Shown here: positions 1 to 10,899 of the stretch, piece by piece
Position numbering within the stretch: the first letter of the stretch is position 1
Layout: each line of letters opens with the position of its first letter
Origin: Distichodus sexfasciatus
Taxonomy: Eukaryota; Chordata; Actinopteri; Characiformes; Distichodontidae
Direction of reading: 5' to 3'
DNA length: 64,000 bases
NCBI GenBank assembly: GCA_032718565.1
Contig: JAVGVS010000732.1
Location: 1-64,000, forward strand
The notes under the pieces: generated by a model
Told to the model about the DNA's origin: nothing
Seen by the model: the letters and a program-made list of their open reading frames with translations, nothing else
The model's database searches: none
Made by a program: the position numbers and the translations under genes

Positions 1-180
1 GTTTTTTTCCGTTTTCGTGTTTTTTCTCTTTTTCGTTTTTTTTTCTCGTTTTCGTGTTTTTTTTCTCATTTTCGTTGTTTTTTCTCGTTTTCGTGTTTTT
101 TTTCTCTTTTTCGTTGTTTCTGCTCGTTTTTGTGGTTTTTACTCGTTTTCGTTGATTTTGCTCGTTTTTGCTCCTTTTAA
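1..180. repeat. Degenerate T-rich minisatellite in an SVOP intron
   Basis: Short T-rich units built on TCGTTTTCGTGTTTTTT repeat with slips and substitutions to about position 180. The apparent Phe-rich reading frame over 17-211 is a by-product. The array runs off the left edge of the window, so its full length is unknown. Confidence 0.8.
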
Positions 181-1081
181 TGTAAAAGTGGGTGCTAAAA
201 ATATTAAATAGCTGGTCGCAATAATGCAGTAATCTTAAATGATTTTATACATAATTTAATAAAATAATAATGTGTTAGGAAGTGTAGACACTCTAAGGCA
301 TACTTACACTAAGAATAAACTGGAAGAAAAAATATAGATTTTTACAATTTTTTTTCTTTTTGGTCAGTCAGAAAGTAAAAAAAAAATTAATGAAACACTT
401 AAAATAAAATTAGAAGCTTTATTTGTCGTTGACCCGAGCAGAGAGTTTTGCTCATACACACAAACACACAGTCATCTTTGTGATGTCCTTCTATTGAATT
501 CCATTATGACTAGTTGTAAATATTATTATGAGAGTAAACCTCCAGACCAAATTATGAGAAGAAAAACTAATAAACTTTGTGATAAACTGCATCAAAGTGC
601 AGGTGTGAAAACTTGATTATAGTACAGAGTGCAGGGTGAGATTAACAGCAAAAAGCAGGGGTACCAAAAACGTTTGGGGTACTTGGGTAACAGTACAGTA
701 CACCCTGTAGTGGGAAAGGGAAAATACACGCGATCCCTCTTAGAAAGTTGGTACCGTACCATACCACACAGTGGAAAAAGTGTCTTAACACAAAGCAGCT
801 GATGCTCTCCTACATAAAGTGACTTTCGTTACCTCATTCCAGGGACAGTCCCCCAGGAGCAATTTGGGATTCATTCAGGGGCCTGATGGTGGTAGTGTTA
901 AATGTAGGATAGATCCAAATTCCAACCTGCAACATCTTGATTGACCCACACTACCAATTTTAACTAATAAGCATTGCTAGCAATAATATTTGGAAAGTCA
1001 AGGTCCCCTTTTTGACCAAATGAAATGACAAAGCAGCAAAGTCTAACTGACATCCCGTACATTTCCCCTTGCTCGTTTCAG
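181..1081. other. SVOP intron (partial), no gene seen
   Basis: AT-rich intronic DNA ending in the acceptor AG at 1080-1081. Apart from the repeat-like segment at about 830-965, nothing coding or structured was recognised. Confidence 0.6.
830..965. repeat. Teleost short interspersed repeat fragment
   Basis: The stretch has the wording of a repeat very common in fish genomes: 'gggacagtcccccaggagca', then a 'caggg' segment and a 'ccaacctgcaacatcttga' tail. A second diverged copy lies at 12228-12375. The family name was not determined. Confidence 0.5.
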
Positions 1082-2710
1082 GTTCTCTAACGCCTTCTCC
1101 TACTACGGACTCGTCCTGCTGACCACTGAGCTTTTCCAGGAAGGTGGAGCCTGCGGAGGTGAGTCAGGACGTCCTGCGACCGTTGCTCATATATCATGTG
1201 TTAACTTTTACTCAAGTGGGAGTTTGGGCTCTGCTTCTTTTTACACCAGTGCAGTACTTGTGTGTTCAGAAACTCTCGCCGCATCCCTCTGTCTCCCTCT
1301 AGTGGCCAAAGGCAGTAAGATGGAGCCGAGGTGCAGCCTGGAGTGTAAGTACCTGAACTCAGACGACTACAAGGATCTGCTGTGGACGACGCTCTCCGAG
1401 TTCCCAGGTGCCGACCCCGACCACCAACGTGGGGTGATCTCGTCCTTGAACCGGGTGTCTGATTTTGTTCTGGCCCTCCGCAGGTTTGCTGGTGACCCTG
1501 TGGGCGATCGACAGGCTGGGCAGGAGGAAGACCATGGCCCTGTGCTTCCTCGTCTTCTCCATCTGCATTGTGCCACTGTATGCTTGTGTGGGAAGGTATG
1601 ACCGCTCCACCTCTACCGTCCTCTATTTACTCCCTCCATCCTTCTTTCTTACATGTTTGCATGTTTAAGCCACCAACAATTTGGTGGTTTATGAAGACAG
1701 TTCCTCACAAAACACCTAAATGCCTGCTCACACACGACAATTAAATTCAGCAACCGAACAGTGTGTGTGTGTGTGTGTGTGTGACATTGTGTGTATTTGT
1801 GTTGCAGAACGTCTCTAACAGTGCTGATTTTTATTGCAAGAGCCTTTATTGCTGGAGGTTTCCAGGCAGCGTACGTTTACACCCCTGAGGTGAGTGTCAC
1901 CTTCGTACAGGCACCCACCTGTACACACACATTTTAATGAAATTTAGTGCCACTGAGCTGTAATAAATGCTCTAATTAATTGATTTATTTAATTTGAGGT
2001 AATTGTTGTTTCCCGATGATGTTACCACAGCATTTTTTAATCAACGTTACAGCTCACATCCATCCAGCTTTGACTTCCAACTCCGGTCTGCTTTTTAAAA
2101 CAAAGCAGTGATTAGACTCTCTCTCCGTCCCTTGTAGGTTTACCCCACGGCGACGCGAGCCCTGGGGCTGGGCACCAGTAGTGGCATGGCACGGGTCGGG
2201 GCTCTCATCACGCCCTTCGTTGCCCAGGTACTTGAACAATGGCAATATTCTCACCTAAACTTGGTTCCACGACCAGAAAATGTGTGAAAGCACTTGGAGC
2301 TACATTGGTAGCGTTGCCGTCCGACTGCCTCCATGATGTGATGTATCACACACGCTAAAGTTATCCTAAGGTGCGCCCTCTAGTGTGCCATCGGTGGAAC
2401 AGACAGGAAACCATATCGTCGTTTAAATGTTTGTATAATATTTTGACCCTCCACCGTCTCCGTCTCGGCCCCCCGGCAGGTGATGCTGGAGTCGTCGGTG
2501 TACCTGACGTTGTCGGTGTACTGCTGCTGCTGCCTGCTGGCGGCGCTGGCGGCCTGCGCCCTGCCCATCGAGACCACCGGCCGCGGCCTGCAGGAGTCCA
2601 GCCACCGCGAGTGGGGACAGGAAATGACCGGACGAGCCTCTGCACTCAGCCCCGACGTCATGCCGCGCTCCAGCTCCGGATCCGGATCCGGGTCCTGCTC
2701 CCGGGACTGA
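1082..2710 (+). CDS. svop: SVOP, synaptic vesicle 2-related protein (C-terminal exons)
   Basis: These are the last six coding exons of SVOP, a 12-helix major-facilitator-superfamily protein of synaptic vesicles related to SV2; its substrate is not settled. Exons: 1082-1158, 1303-1407, 1484-1595, 1808-1889, 2138-2227, 2480-2710. All joins keep frame and all have GT-AG borders. Visible landmarks in order are FSNAFSYYGLVLLTTELFQ, DLLWTTLSEFPG, the MFS loop motif DRLGRRK, FIARAFIAGGFQAAYVYTPE, YPTATRALGLGTSSGMARVG, and the tail IETTGRGLQESSHREWGQEM. The protein ends in a Ser/Gly-rich run and stops with TGA at 2708-2710. The 5' exons lie outside the window. Residues match the human protein nearly throughout, so the call is secure. 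The gene is convergent with DAO. Confidence 0.96.
1761..1783. repeat. (GT)n microsatellite
   Basis: About 11 GT dinucleotides in the SVOP intron just upstream of the exon starting at 1808. Confidence 0.95.
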
Positions 2711-2849
2711 GGGAGTGAACGGCGAAATTCCAGATGGCGGCAGCACTCGTCCTTGTTTTATTCCACACTGACGCCAAGGGTGAACGCTCTCATCACCATC
2801 TTAAAGTGACCTGCCTGTTCTCTTACGTTGGACATAGATTATTTTTAAA

Positions 2850-3015
2850 TACTTGAGTACTCAGGTACTTAAATATGAATGTTTGCGTACTTGAATACCG
2901 ACATTTGAGTACTTGAATACATATGTTTAAGTGCTTGAGTTCTTGAGTAGGGATATTTGAGCACTTGAGCACGATACTCACCTGAGTGCAAACCCTCAAG
3001 TACTTGAATACAGAT
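2850..3015. repeat. Degenerate TACTTGAGTAC repeat block
   Basis: Imperfect tandem copies of a roughly 11-22 bp unit around 'gagtacttgaatac' (also 'gtgcttgag', 'gagcacttgagcac'). Related blocks lie at 4340-4560, 7225-7540 and 8258-8420, so this sequence is scattered through the SVOP-DAO locus. Confidence 0.75.
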
Positions 3016-4139
3016 GCTCAGTAGCTGCGAACACTTTTCACAACTAATTTCATCCCCCAAAAGCTAACACGGCTAATAAAGAAAGTGCTAATGAGGAGTG
3101 GTCAGCATTGAGATAGGCTAGCTTCCCGTCACTATTGGCTGTTTGTTTAGCTGCAACGGAAAATCTCAGATCAATTCCACAAAACAGTGAAGACGAGTGC
3201 AGAGATTTTGACCCCTCGAGCCGTCGCTTGGGGGCTTCAGAGGGCAGCGTATGTGTGTGTTAGATTAACTTCCATATTAGCGCCTCACAGCATGAATGCC
3301 TGAGCCTCGAAACACGGTTCACGAAAGCGCTTGGCGCTACACTGTTTTGTTAGCCGCTGAACTCCGCCGTCGGCCCGCATTTCCCGCCGCTGTGATTGAC
3401 TGTGTCAACTGGAGTGAAACGTGCTGTGAATGCTGGAGCTTTCATTATGCTAACCCTACCGACGCCGCAACTCTAGCCCCTAATTCACTCACACTAAGGC
3501 GATGAGGGAACCCATTAGCATGATATTCCGCCACTCGCCGTCACTCCAGTCATGAGGTGCGTTTCAACTTTGCATGCCAGTGTGGCTAGCAATGAGTGCG
3601 ACAGCAGATTTATGCTAAAAAGTGCATAAATATATGTAAAAACTGATGCAGAACACGGCTGATGGTCAGTAAGTAACTGTTTCAAGTTTTAGAAGGAGGG
3701 TACGTACGCACACTACAGAATGGCTGTAATATCCAGAGAGGGGCCTCACACGTAGTCCTGAGGTACACCACTCCAAAAACAGGCGTTGAATATCGAACAA
3801 TCTCCTAGATTTCTTCTGGTTAACTCTCGGATTTCACCACTCACTGCTGTGTGTCGATATTTTGTTGACTTTCGTTCCTGTACAGTGAGTACGTTTTGGA
3901 GTTTGTTTGATGATTTGTAAGTCTTTCAGGGTCTGGGGTCAGTTCCCTCACTTTTTCAGTTCCATTTTAATTAGAAATGTAAGATAAATTCTCTTGAAAG
4001 GCAAACTCTGGACTAGACCCCAGCCCTGGCACTAGACCACTAGGGGTCGGACAGCTCTCTGCCAGACCCCTAAATGGTGTTGAGTTTAGCATCTGTCTGC
4101 ACAGATATCTTACACCACACTGAATCAATGTGTATCTGG

Positions 4140-4145
4140 AATAAA
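4140..4145 (+). promoter_or_regulatory. svop: Probable SVOP poly(A) signal
   Basis: AATAAA followed about 25 bases later by a GT-rich stretch (about 4166-4182), as expected for a cleavage element. An earlier AATAAA near 3075 is a weaker alternative. Confidence 0.5.
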
Positions 4146-4282
4146 CTATTCAAAACATTCAACGAGTTTGATTTGTGTGCGTTTTATTTATCGTCGTCGT
4201 CCAGTCGTTGGCTCAACACGATTCCCAAAAATCTCCACTTGTGATCATTTTGTTATTGGTTTATTTTTACTTTGGCTATTGG

Positions 4283-4288
4283 TTTATT
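4283..4288 (-). promoter_or_regulatory. dao: Probable DAO poly(A) signal
   Basis: TTTATT on the plus strand, which reads AATAAA on the minus strand. It lies about 400 bases past the DAO stop codon. A second copy is at 4260-4265. Both face the SVOP signal at 4140-4145. Confidence 0.4.
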
Positions 4289-4339
4289 TGACGTTTCATT
4301 GATACTATGTGAAGCGTCCTTGGGTTTGGACTATTTACA

Positions 4340-4560
4340 AATAGTTGTGTACTTAGTATAGAAATATCTGAGTACCTGAATCCAAATTGGACAACTTGAC
4401 GACAAATATTTAAGTACTTTTGAGTACTTGTAAAAATACAAGGACAAGCGTTGTAAAAGGACAAGCGTTTGTATACCTGTACAAACACTTAAGTTCTTGA
4501 GGACAGATATTTGTATACTTCAGTACAAATACTTAAGTAATTAAGTATAAATACAAACTA
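4340..4560. repeat. Degenerate TACTTGAGTAC repeat block (second)
   Basis: Same unit as at 2850-3015 ('aagtacttttgagtacttg', 'acttaagttcttgagg'), lying in the likely DAO 3' UTR. Confidence 0.7.
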
Positions 4561-4653
4561 TGCTGGTGACCTTCTACCCTCACTTCTCCTTACAAAATGG
4601 ATTCCTCACAGTTAAAATTGATTTTACATTCCATAAATCACAAACAAAGCCAT

Positions 4654-4875
4654 TACGATTAATGGTCAGATTTGAACAAACGTGGACTAGAGTCGAGATT
4701 TTTCTTGAAATCCTTGAAGAATTTCACCAAAGATCCTTGCCACTTCTTCGGCACATCCTCGATGGATGGTGAGTCCGTAGCCGCCGTGACCGTAGTTGTG
4801 GATCACCTGAACGAGATGAAAAGAAATTAAAATTGCTTACACTTTTAGTTTTTCATGCGGCCTAACTATGGAACA
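4654..4875 (-). repeat. Inverted-repeat arm A (contains the functional DAO last exon)
   Basis: The reverse complement of this 222-base segment matches 5423-5645 at every position except one missing T in the 3' UTR part (near 4680). The arm spans part of DAO intron 10, the acceptor, the whole last coding exon and the start of the 3' UTR. The flanking sequences differ outside these borders. Confidence 0.95.
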
Positions 4876-7800
4876 GGTTGAGTTCTAACCTCAAAAGTCT
4901 TGCCTCTGGACCTCATGGTCTCTCTTTCCAGTCTGACTTTACTGCGGACCGGTCTCAATCCCGTCCAGTCCTCCACAATCCGGGCATGCTAAAAACACAT
5001 TCAGAACTCAAACCTCAATTAAAAATAAGACACAAGCGCCGTCACATGAGTCTGCTCACTGTTAAAAATTTATACTTTCAGACTTGGCTCCAGCTCGCAG
5101 GCCTCGTCCCACACTTTCTTATGGTCGCTGGAATTGTTCTGTTCGCTCCAGTTCCCAACCTGAAAAATTCCGCCAACGGTCACCAAGCGACTCCTGTGAC
5201 AGGGAGGACAAAATGTGCTCAGGATGAGGAACACAGCGCTTCTACAGAAACTGAAGTATTTGAGTATAAATGTTGGAGCACTGGAGTACTGCTTTTGTGA
5301 GCTGCATTCATATTTAAACTTCACTACAACCTGAACGTCCTGGCACACGTGCTGGGTGCTGTTTGGATAATGAACATCTTGCTTTTCACATCTTTTATGC
5401 CAGCAAAAAGTGGGATCAAGGATGTTCCATAGTTAGGCCGCATGAAAAACTAAAAGTGTAAGCAATTTTAATTTCTTTTCATCTCGTTCAGGTGATCCAC
5501 AACTACGGTCACGGCGGCTACGGACTCACCATCCATCGAGGATGTGCCGAAGAAGTGGCAAGGATCTTTGGTGAAATTCTTCAAGGATTTCAAGAAAAAT
5601 CTCGACTCTAGTCCACGTTTGTTCAAATCTGACCATTAATCGTAAACATGAATATAATGTAAGATGTAAGAACATGAATATATCAAAGCACAAAACATGG
5701 GAAATCCGCTTGCCCCGGAATGATGTACGGTGAGTTATATACTCCCTTGGTGAAATTGTGGGTCAGAATCCAGTGCTTTAGCCAAGGGGCGTCCACCTAC
5801 GGAGAGCAAACAGATTACAATTCCGCCTGCATTTTTCCTCCTAATCCTGGAGATTTCCGGAACTCTGACCTTAATGATCTGTCCTCGTCCGGGTGTGAGC
5901 TCAGGGTCGGGTTGGAGATCGCCCGATCGGACGCCGGTGCAGTTGATGACGACGTCTGCACCGCTGTCAGCCAACTAAACACCAGAAATGTGGGAGCCGT
6001 TGAGTTGATGATAGAGATGAGCGTTAAAAACTGAAGGACGTTGGAATAAGATGAATTCACTTTTATTCACAGTAAAGTGACCAGCTCTAACCTCCTGAAA
6101 TGACTTGATGGTCTTTTGGTAAAATTTCACACCTTTCTGTGTCAGCCTACAAATAAGAAAAAAGCACAGGTTTAGAAGCTTTCTATCAAATATAACGCTT
6201 CATGGCTTACTGCGCAAAATATTACTAGCATGATTTGGGGGAGCTGTGATTTAAGTTGATGAGTTTTGGTTTTGGGCCTAGATTTATTTGGATGAGAAGT
6301 GATTTTAATGCCTCAGAGCTGAGAAAACTCACCAGTTCATCAGCCAGGGCAGGTAGGACTTCCCTTCGATCATTAGAGCCGTGTTGAACCAGCCGTGGCT
6401 ACGAAAAGAAACCATCAAAGTGGAAGACGCTTAGGTCCTTTGTCTATGTAATGTCTATTTAATTACAATTTCAAACTCAATATTTCTCTACCTGTATCCC
6501 GGGAACATGTCCAGCTCGCGCTGAGTCAGCTCCCGAAATCCCAACACGATGTCTTTAAATGACGGCTCCTAAAACCAACGTCACAGTGATCTTAGTTAAA
6601 GCTGAGTTGAAATGCATCGTCTGTTTAAAAGTAAAAATGACTCTTAGTTTAGTCACTCAGTATGTTTCTACTCATGTATCTGATATGAACAGTACTCAAG
6701 TATTAACAGTCTTTTTCTATTAATAGTCATTATAAGGAAGACATGACTCAATGTTATACGTCTTAAGACTTGGAGTCTTCATTTTAAGTGTCTAGGTTTT
6801 TAAGTCTTAAGCAGTTAAAACGTAGGGCATCTTAAGTTAAATCTATCTCTAAAAAAGCAATTTAGATGTTTTACGTCAAGTGGTCCCTTTAAAAAATCTT
6901 AATTTTAAGTTTAAGCACTTTTATAAAAAAAGGTAGACTGGCTAAAATCTGTATAAAAAGTCATACACGGGCCCGTTCGGAACACAGGTTGTAGCCTGAT
7001 TGCAGGAAAATCCCCATTTTTATGGATTCGGGTGAGTTGAGGAAACTTAGCAGGTAATCAAACGTCTCTTTGTTCCATTTTCTAAAAAGACAAGAAAAAA
7101 GATCAGTTCCTAAAAGTGTTTAAAAAAATCATATTTTACCCAAGTTTTCCAGTCGTAACAGGACAGGAATGTGAACCATAATACATCAGTTATAAATATT
7201 AATTATTGTTGCAGGTGATAATTGGGGTGGAAAGTATTTAAGTACTCGAGCACAAGTACCAATTTCTTACTGAAGCACAAGCAAAATTCCTGGTGCTAAA
7301 AGTACTCAAGTAAAAGTATTCCCAAAGAGTACTCCGAGTCATAAAAGCATAGAAAGAGCATTAAAGCACCCACGTAGAAGTACTGAGTCTTGACTGAACT
7401 ACCAATGCTAAAATACTTAAGTAAAAGTACTCAGTGTTTTGAGTTATTAATCAATGTGAAAGCGTATTAAAGCATTCAAGTAGAATAACCATTTCTTACC
7501 GAAGTAGAAGTAAAACTACTGGAGCTAAAAGTACCTAAGTCAAGTTTTAAAGGATTCTGAAAAACTGCTGCATATGACTCTTTGGCTGATGTGAAGGTTA
7601 TAAGTTATTATGGCTTAAATTATTTTGTCCTAAACACTATAAGAACTTAATAAAAACATTAAATTTATATAGTGTTTAGAACAACATATTTTTCCACTTG
7701 ACCCTTGTTTACCACTTGTGCATTCTTTTTTAATTCTTTCTTGTAGTATGTAAGTAAATAATTGATATGATAAACTCAATTTTAGGCTCAATTTAGCCTC

Positions 7801-8146
7801 TAAAATGGGAAATGGGTTTTGAAATGAAGTTCTAATCTGTGTTTTCTCAACCGGAACGTTCCAGAACTATGATGTATAACAAGCTGGTGGATAATTAGCC
7901 TTGTTAAAAGCAGAAGACTGAAAGAATGTGGAGTTTGACACCAACAAATGCTCACGTCTCCTGTAAATTGCCCTTGTCGTACAGGTACGGCTGCCAAAGT
8001 CCAGCTGCTCCGTCGCTGGTGGTCAGTGGCGTGAAGACGTCGGCGTACACCTCAATCTCCAAGTTGGCCCTGCCCTCGTAGTGCTGGAGAAGGCTCTGGG
8101 CGACGGACAGGCCAATGACCCCGGCTCCGATCACCGACACCCTCAT
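4687..8146 (-). CDS. dao: DAO, D-amino-acid oxidase
   Basis: FAD flavoenzyme that deaminates neutral D-amino acids to keto acids with release of ammonia and H2O2, in peroxisomes. Ten coding exons on the minus strand: 8146-7956, 7081-6967, 6568-6492, 6398-6333, 6146-6092, 5974-5870, 5796-5714, 5193-5076, 4988-4890, 4806-4687. All joins hold frame, giving 342 residues (human 347). The N-terminus has the GxGxxG FAD loop (VIGAGVIGLS). The substrate-binding tyrosines lie in GVYNSPYIIPG, the carboxylate-binding Arg in DWTGLRPVRS, and the FAD motif in YGHGGYGLTIH. The C-terminus is SRL, a peroxisomal PTS1 signal. The start is the ATG two bases after an acceptor AG; the longer reading frame upstream is intron. 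Intron 8 uses a GC donor (5713-5712). The last exon has an inverted twin in intron 8. Confidence 0.95.
5423..5645 (+). repeat. Inverted-repeat arm B (antisense copy inside DAO intron 8)
   Basis: A 223-base segment that is the reverse complement of 4654-4875 with a single one-base indel. The 547-base spacer between the arms (4876-5422) contains DAO exons 9 and 10. The arms therefore form a potential stem with those two exons in the loop. Confidence 0.95.
5492..5611 (+). pseudogene. Antisense duplicate of the DAO terminal exon
   Basis: Forty codons identical to the last DAO exon, from the acceptor AG at 5490-5491 to the TAG at 5609-5611, on the strand opposite to DAO. It encodes the FAD-contact segment and the SRL terminus and carries no damage. 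There is no partner coding exon upstream on this strand apart from SVOP, so I treat it as a non-functional duplicate. Splicing of plus-strand read-through RNA into it cannot be excluded. A misassembly is the main alternative. Confidence 0.8.
7225..7540. repeat. Degenerate AAGTACTCAAGTA repeat block in DAO intron 1
   Basis: Copies of 'aaagtactcaagtaaaagta' and 'ttcttactgaagcacaagca' alternate for about 300 bases. The segment is related in wording to the blocks at 2850 and 4340, and its second half is echoed at 8258-8420. Confidence 0.75.
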
Positions 8147-8257
8147 ATCTGCCCAAAAAAATGGCAAGCGGACACGCCTAGTTCAAGATTTAACCCTCAA
8201 ATAACGTTCAAAAACCTAAAAAACTAAAAAGCCTAAAAAGTTCCATGGTTTCTGAAA

Positions 8258-8420
8258 AAAAAACAGTACTCAATGTTTTGAGTTATTAAACAATGTTTTG
8301 GGCTGAAACCTGAACATAACTGTAATAAAGTGCTCAAATAAAAGTACTAATTTCTTATCAAAGTACAAGAAAAACTCCTGGTGCTAAAAATCCTCCACTA
8401 AAAGTATTCCCAAAACATTT
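8258..8420. repeat. Copy of the DAO intron 1 repeat
   Basis: Repeats the phrases 'cagtactcaatgttttgagt', 'tttcttatcaaagtacaag' and 'aaaagtattcccaaa' also found at 7225-7540. This suggests a local duplication of a roughly 160-base segment followed by divergence. Confidence 0.6.
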
Positions 8421-8639
8421 TAGGCTATAAACTGATAGAAACAGCATTAAAGTCCTCAAAGAGAAAGACTGAATCCTCAGAAGAACTGAATCCTTGCTAA
8501 CAGATTTTTGCAGCATATGTTCTACACAGGCGTTGGTTGTTTCAACAGTAGAACTCAAGTAACTCCAAAAATGTGCTTTGTTGTTGTTGCACATGATGTT
8601 GAAGAGAGTTAAAGTGGTGAAGCTTGTGAAGAAACGCTG

Positions 8640-8700
8640 CTTACCCAGCTGTAGTTGGTGGTGGTTTGTTGGTGTGTGGACAGTGCCGTGTGAGAACTGA
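8640..8700 (-). other. dao: Candidate DAO 5' UTR exon end
   Basis: On the minus strand a good donor (CTGG|GTAAGC, with GT at 8644-8643) lies about 500 bases upstream of the acceptor in front of the DAO start codon. It may end a non-coding first exon, with the promoter between here and 10 kb. There is no other evidence for transcription. Confidence 0.3.
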
Positions 8701-9906
8701 CCTTCGACACGGATGGGGAAAAGCAGAAAACCATGCAGCGTTCAAGAGATCACAACTCAGTTTTAATGCACATTGGACACACACGGACATGAGGAACTGG
8801 TTCTTTTTGGAACTGACCCAATGTTCCAAGTCCAAACAGAAATGACTCTTTGATTCCATTGTAACTTTTTTTTTGGTTCTTGCAACTGAGAAACAAGAAA
8901 TCTGGAGAGAATCTGGAATCAGCGATGAAATCATTGATTCCCAGAATAATTGATCATCAGGGTCAGTTGCAAAATTGCACAATGTTAAGGCTGCTTTTTG
9001 TGTTTTTGGAAAGACTTTTGTTTAAGTTTTAAGGCGGGGTTTTAAAAACACACTTTTATAAAATCAAAATTATTTGCTAATTCATGTCCAGAAGAATGTA
9101 AAGCCAAAGCCAGGCTTTTTACACTACAGTTTACACATTATACCGTTTACAGATTCAACAGTTTACACATTTTCACACAAACAGATTTCTGTTTATAATT
9201 ACTTATTTGAGTGATAGTGCGCCTAGTAAAACTAATGTTGCAAATGACCAGCTTTAGTAAATGTTTTCACAAGAATAAAAGTTCTTTCATATAAGATTGT
9301 AGTTGTTCTGGACATCATTATTAACACCAATTCTTTCTTTTTCAGCTTTTAATTTATAATTATTATTTTTAGATATAATTGTGTACAGTATTTAGCGACA
9401 GTTAAACCGTGCTTGTAAAACTTATTCCCCTCATGATTTTTTGTCTTTATTTTTTACACATTTTCATCTTGTCTTGTGCTAATAACTGGTCGTCGCCTCG
9501 GAGCGTTTTGTAAGGACATCGGGGTGACGGACTTCCTTTTAAACGTATCAAACTAAATTTTATGAAATATTACACTCCCTAATACATTAATAACAAACTC
9601 GTCAGGTGCTTGGATGAAACTAATAGTGTAAACGACGACTGAAGTAGCATTTTTACACAAAATACCCAAACTAACACCACCGCGAGCAAGTCGAAAACCA
9701 TTTTTAACGCAAAATCCGAGCGCACATGAACGCGGCACGACTCCCTTCATTCTGCACGAATCTGAGCGTATAAACACATTTTATTCAATAACATTGATGA
9801 AAATAGACACGTATTCGCTTTTAATGCATAGTTTATAGATAAAATTCAGGCGTATATTTAAATTCTTTATTTCAACATCGCGTGTGTCAGTGTGTTGTTA
9901 GGACGA

Positions 9907-9932
9907 ACACACACACACACACACACACACAC
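9907..9932. repeat. (AC)n microsatellite
   Basis: Thirteen AC dinucleotides about 330 bases upstream of the SSH1 start codon. It pairs in inverted sense with the (GT)n tract at 9991-10013. Confidence 0.95.
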
Positions 9933-9990
9933 CGCCCGGTTGTATTTATCTGCAGCTCAACGCGATATTTGAATAAGCTTCCCAGTAAAA

Positions 9991-10013
9991 GTGTGTGTGT
10001 GTGTGTGTGTGTG
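9991..10013. repeat. (GT)n microsatellite
   Basis: About 11 GT dinucleotides, 58 bases downstream of the (AC)n tract at 9907-9932. Together they make an imperfect hairpin-capable pair just upstream of the SSH1 5' UTR. Confidence 0.95.
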
Positions 10014-10039
10014 AGACAGTGTGTGTATTTGTGAGCTCC

Positions 10040-10257
10040 ATACATCGACGCACGGTTGTTGTGAATCCGAGCTCGGATGCCCTGATCTCGGCGTAATTCC
10101 GCGGAGCTCCAGCAGCCTCCGCCCCGGGACTATGGAGCTCTAACCCGGACTCCGATCCGGACCCGGACCCGGACCCGGCACCGGTACCGCCGCTTTCGCC
10201 GAGCATCATTCATCGTCGTTCCACCCGGGCATCGGTGCCAGCCTTACAGCCGGGAGA
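10040..10257 (+). promoter_or_regulatory. ssh1: SSH1 CpG-rich promoter / 5' UTR
   Basis: GC content and CpG density rise sharply from about 10040 through exon 1 to about 10460, including a CCGGAC-type run (10145-10180). This fits a CpG-island promoter. No TATA box was seen, and the start site was not determined. Confidence 0.55.
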
Positions 10258-10867
10258 ATGGCTCTGGTGACGGTGCAGCGCTCTCCCACCCCCAGCGCCG
10301 CGTCCAGCGCCAGCACCGGCACCGCCACCGCCACCGGCGCGGCTGCGGAGGTGAGGCGGGGGAGGGCGCGACGCGGACCGGCTAGCGGCTTCACGCCACA
10401 CCGGGGATCCGTGTGGGAGGCGGGCGTGGGTGTAGGCCTCGTTGCCGCGGCGACAGTTTTAAGACCTCCGATCGCCGTTCCTCGGCTAATAATAAGGCAG
10501 ATTTATTCGTTACACGTTAGAGAGAAGCTTTATTTTAATATTAGGCTTAAATAAAGATTCCCCGTAATAATATAGGCGATGCGTTTGCGTTGGTAGTTGT
10601 TTGAAATCGTGTAAAAACGCAGTCATTTGTTCGTGGTGGTGAAATGCAGGTCGGTTAGTGTGGCTAAAGACGTGGCTTTATCAGATAAAAACACCGAGGT
10701 AACTGTGTGGCTGTTGTCTAGTGTGTGCTGGTTATTGATGTACCACTGTGACACTAATAAGGTGATGCTGTAACGTGTTCCCTCAGCTGTAGTGGAATAT
10801 AAATGTAGATTATTGTGGTTAATGAGTGAGATGGAAGGTGTAGTGATGCTGGAGTGATGTAATGTTG

Positions 10868-10899
<32 letters not shown>

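Larger units (their letters stand above)
2711..4259 (+). other. SVOP 3' UTR and tail-to-tail intergenic DNA
   Basis: No coding potential was recognised here. The stretch carries a block of TACTTGAGTAC-type repeats (2850-3010), an AATAAA at about 3075 and a better-placed AATAAA at 4140-4145. SVOP transcripts probably end near 4160-4180, beside the DAO 3' end on the opposite strand. Confidence 0.5.
8701..10040. other. Head-to-head intergenic region between DAO and SSH1
   Basis: AT-rich and without recognisable coding exons. The DAO and SSH1 promoters should both lie in or at the edges of this stretch. It ends in paired (AC)n and (GT)n tracts. Confidence 0.5.

Noticed and set aside
10258..10554. 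98-residue continuation of SSH1 exon 1
   Set aside because: Reads through a good donor at 10351 into intron; only the first 31 codons are exon.
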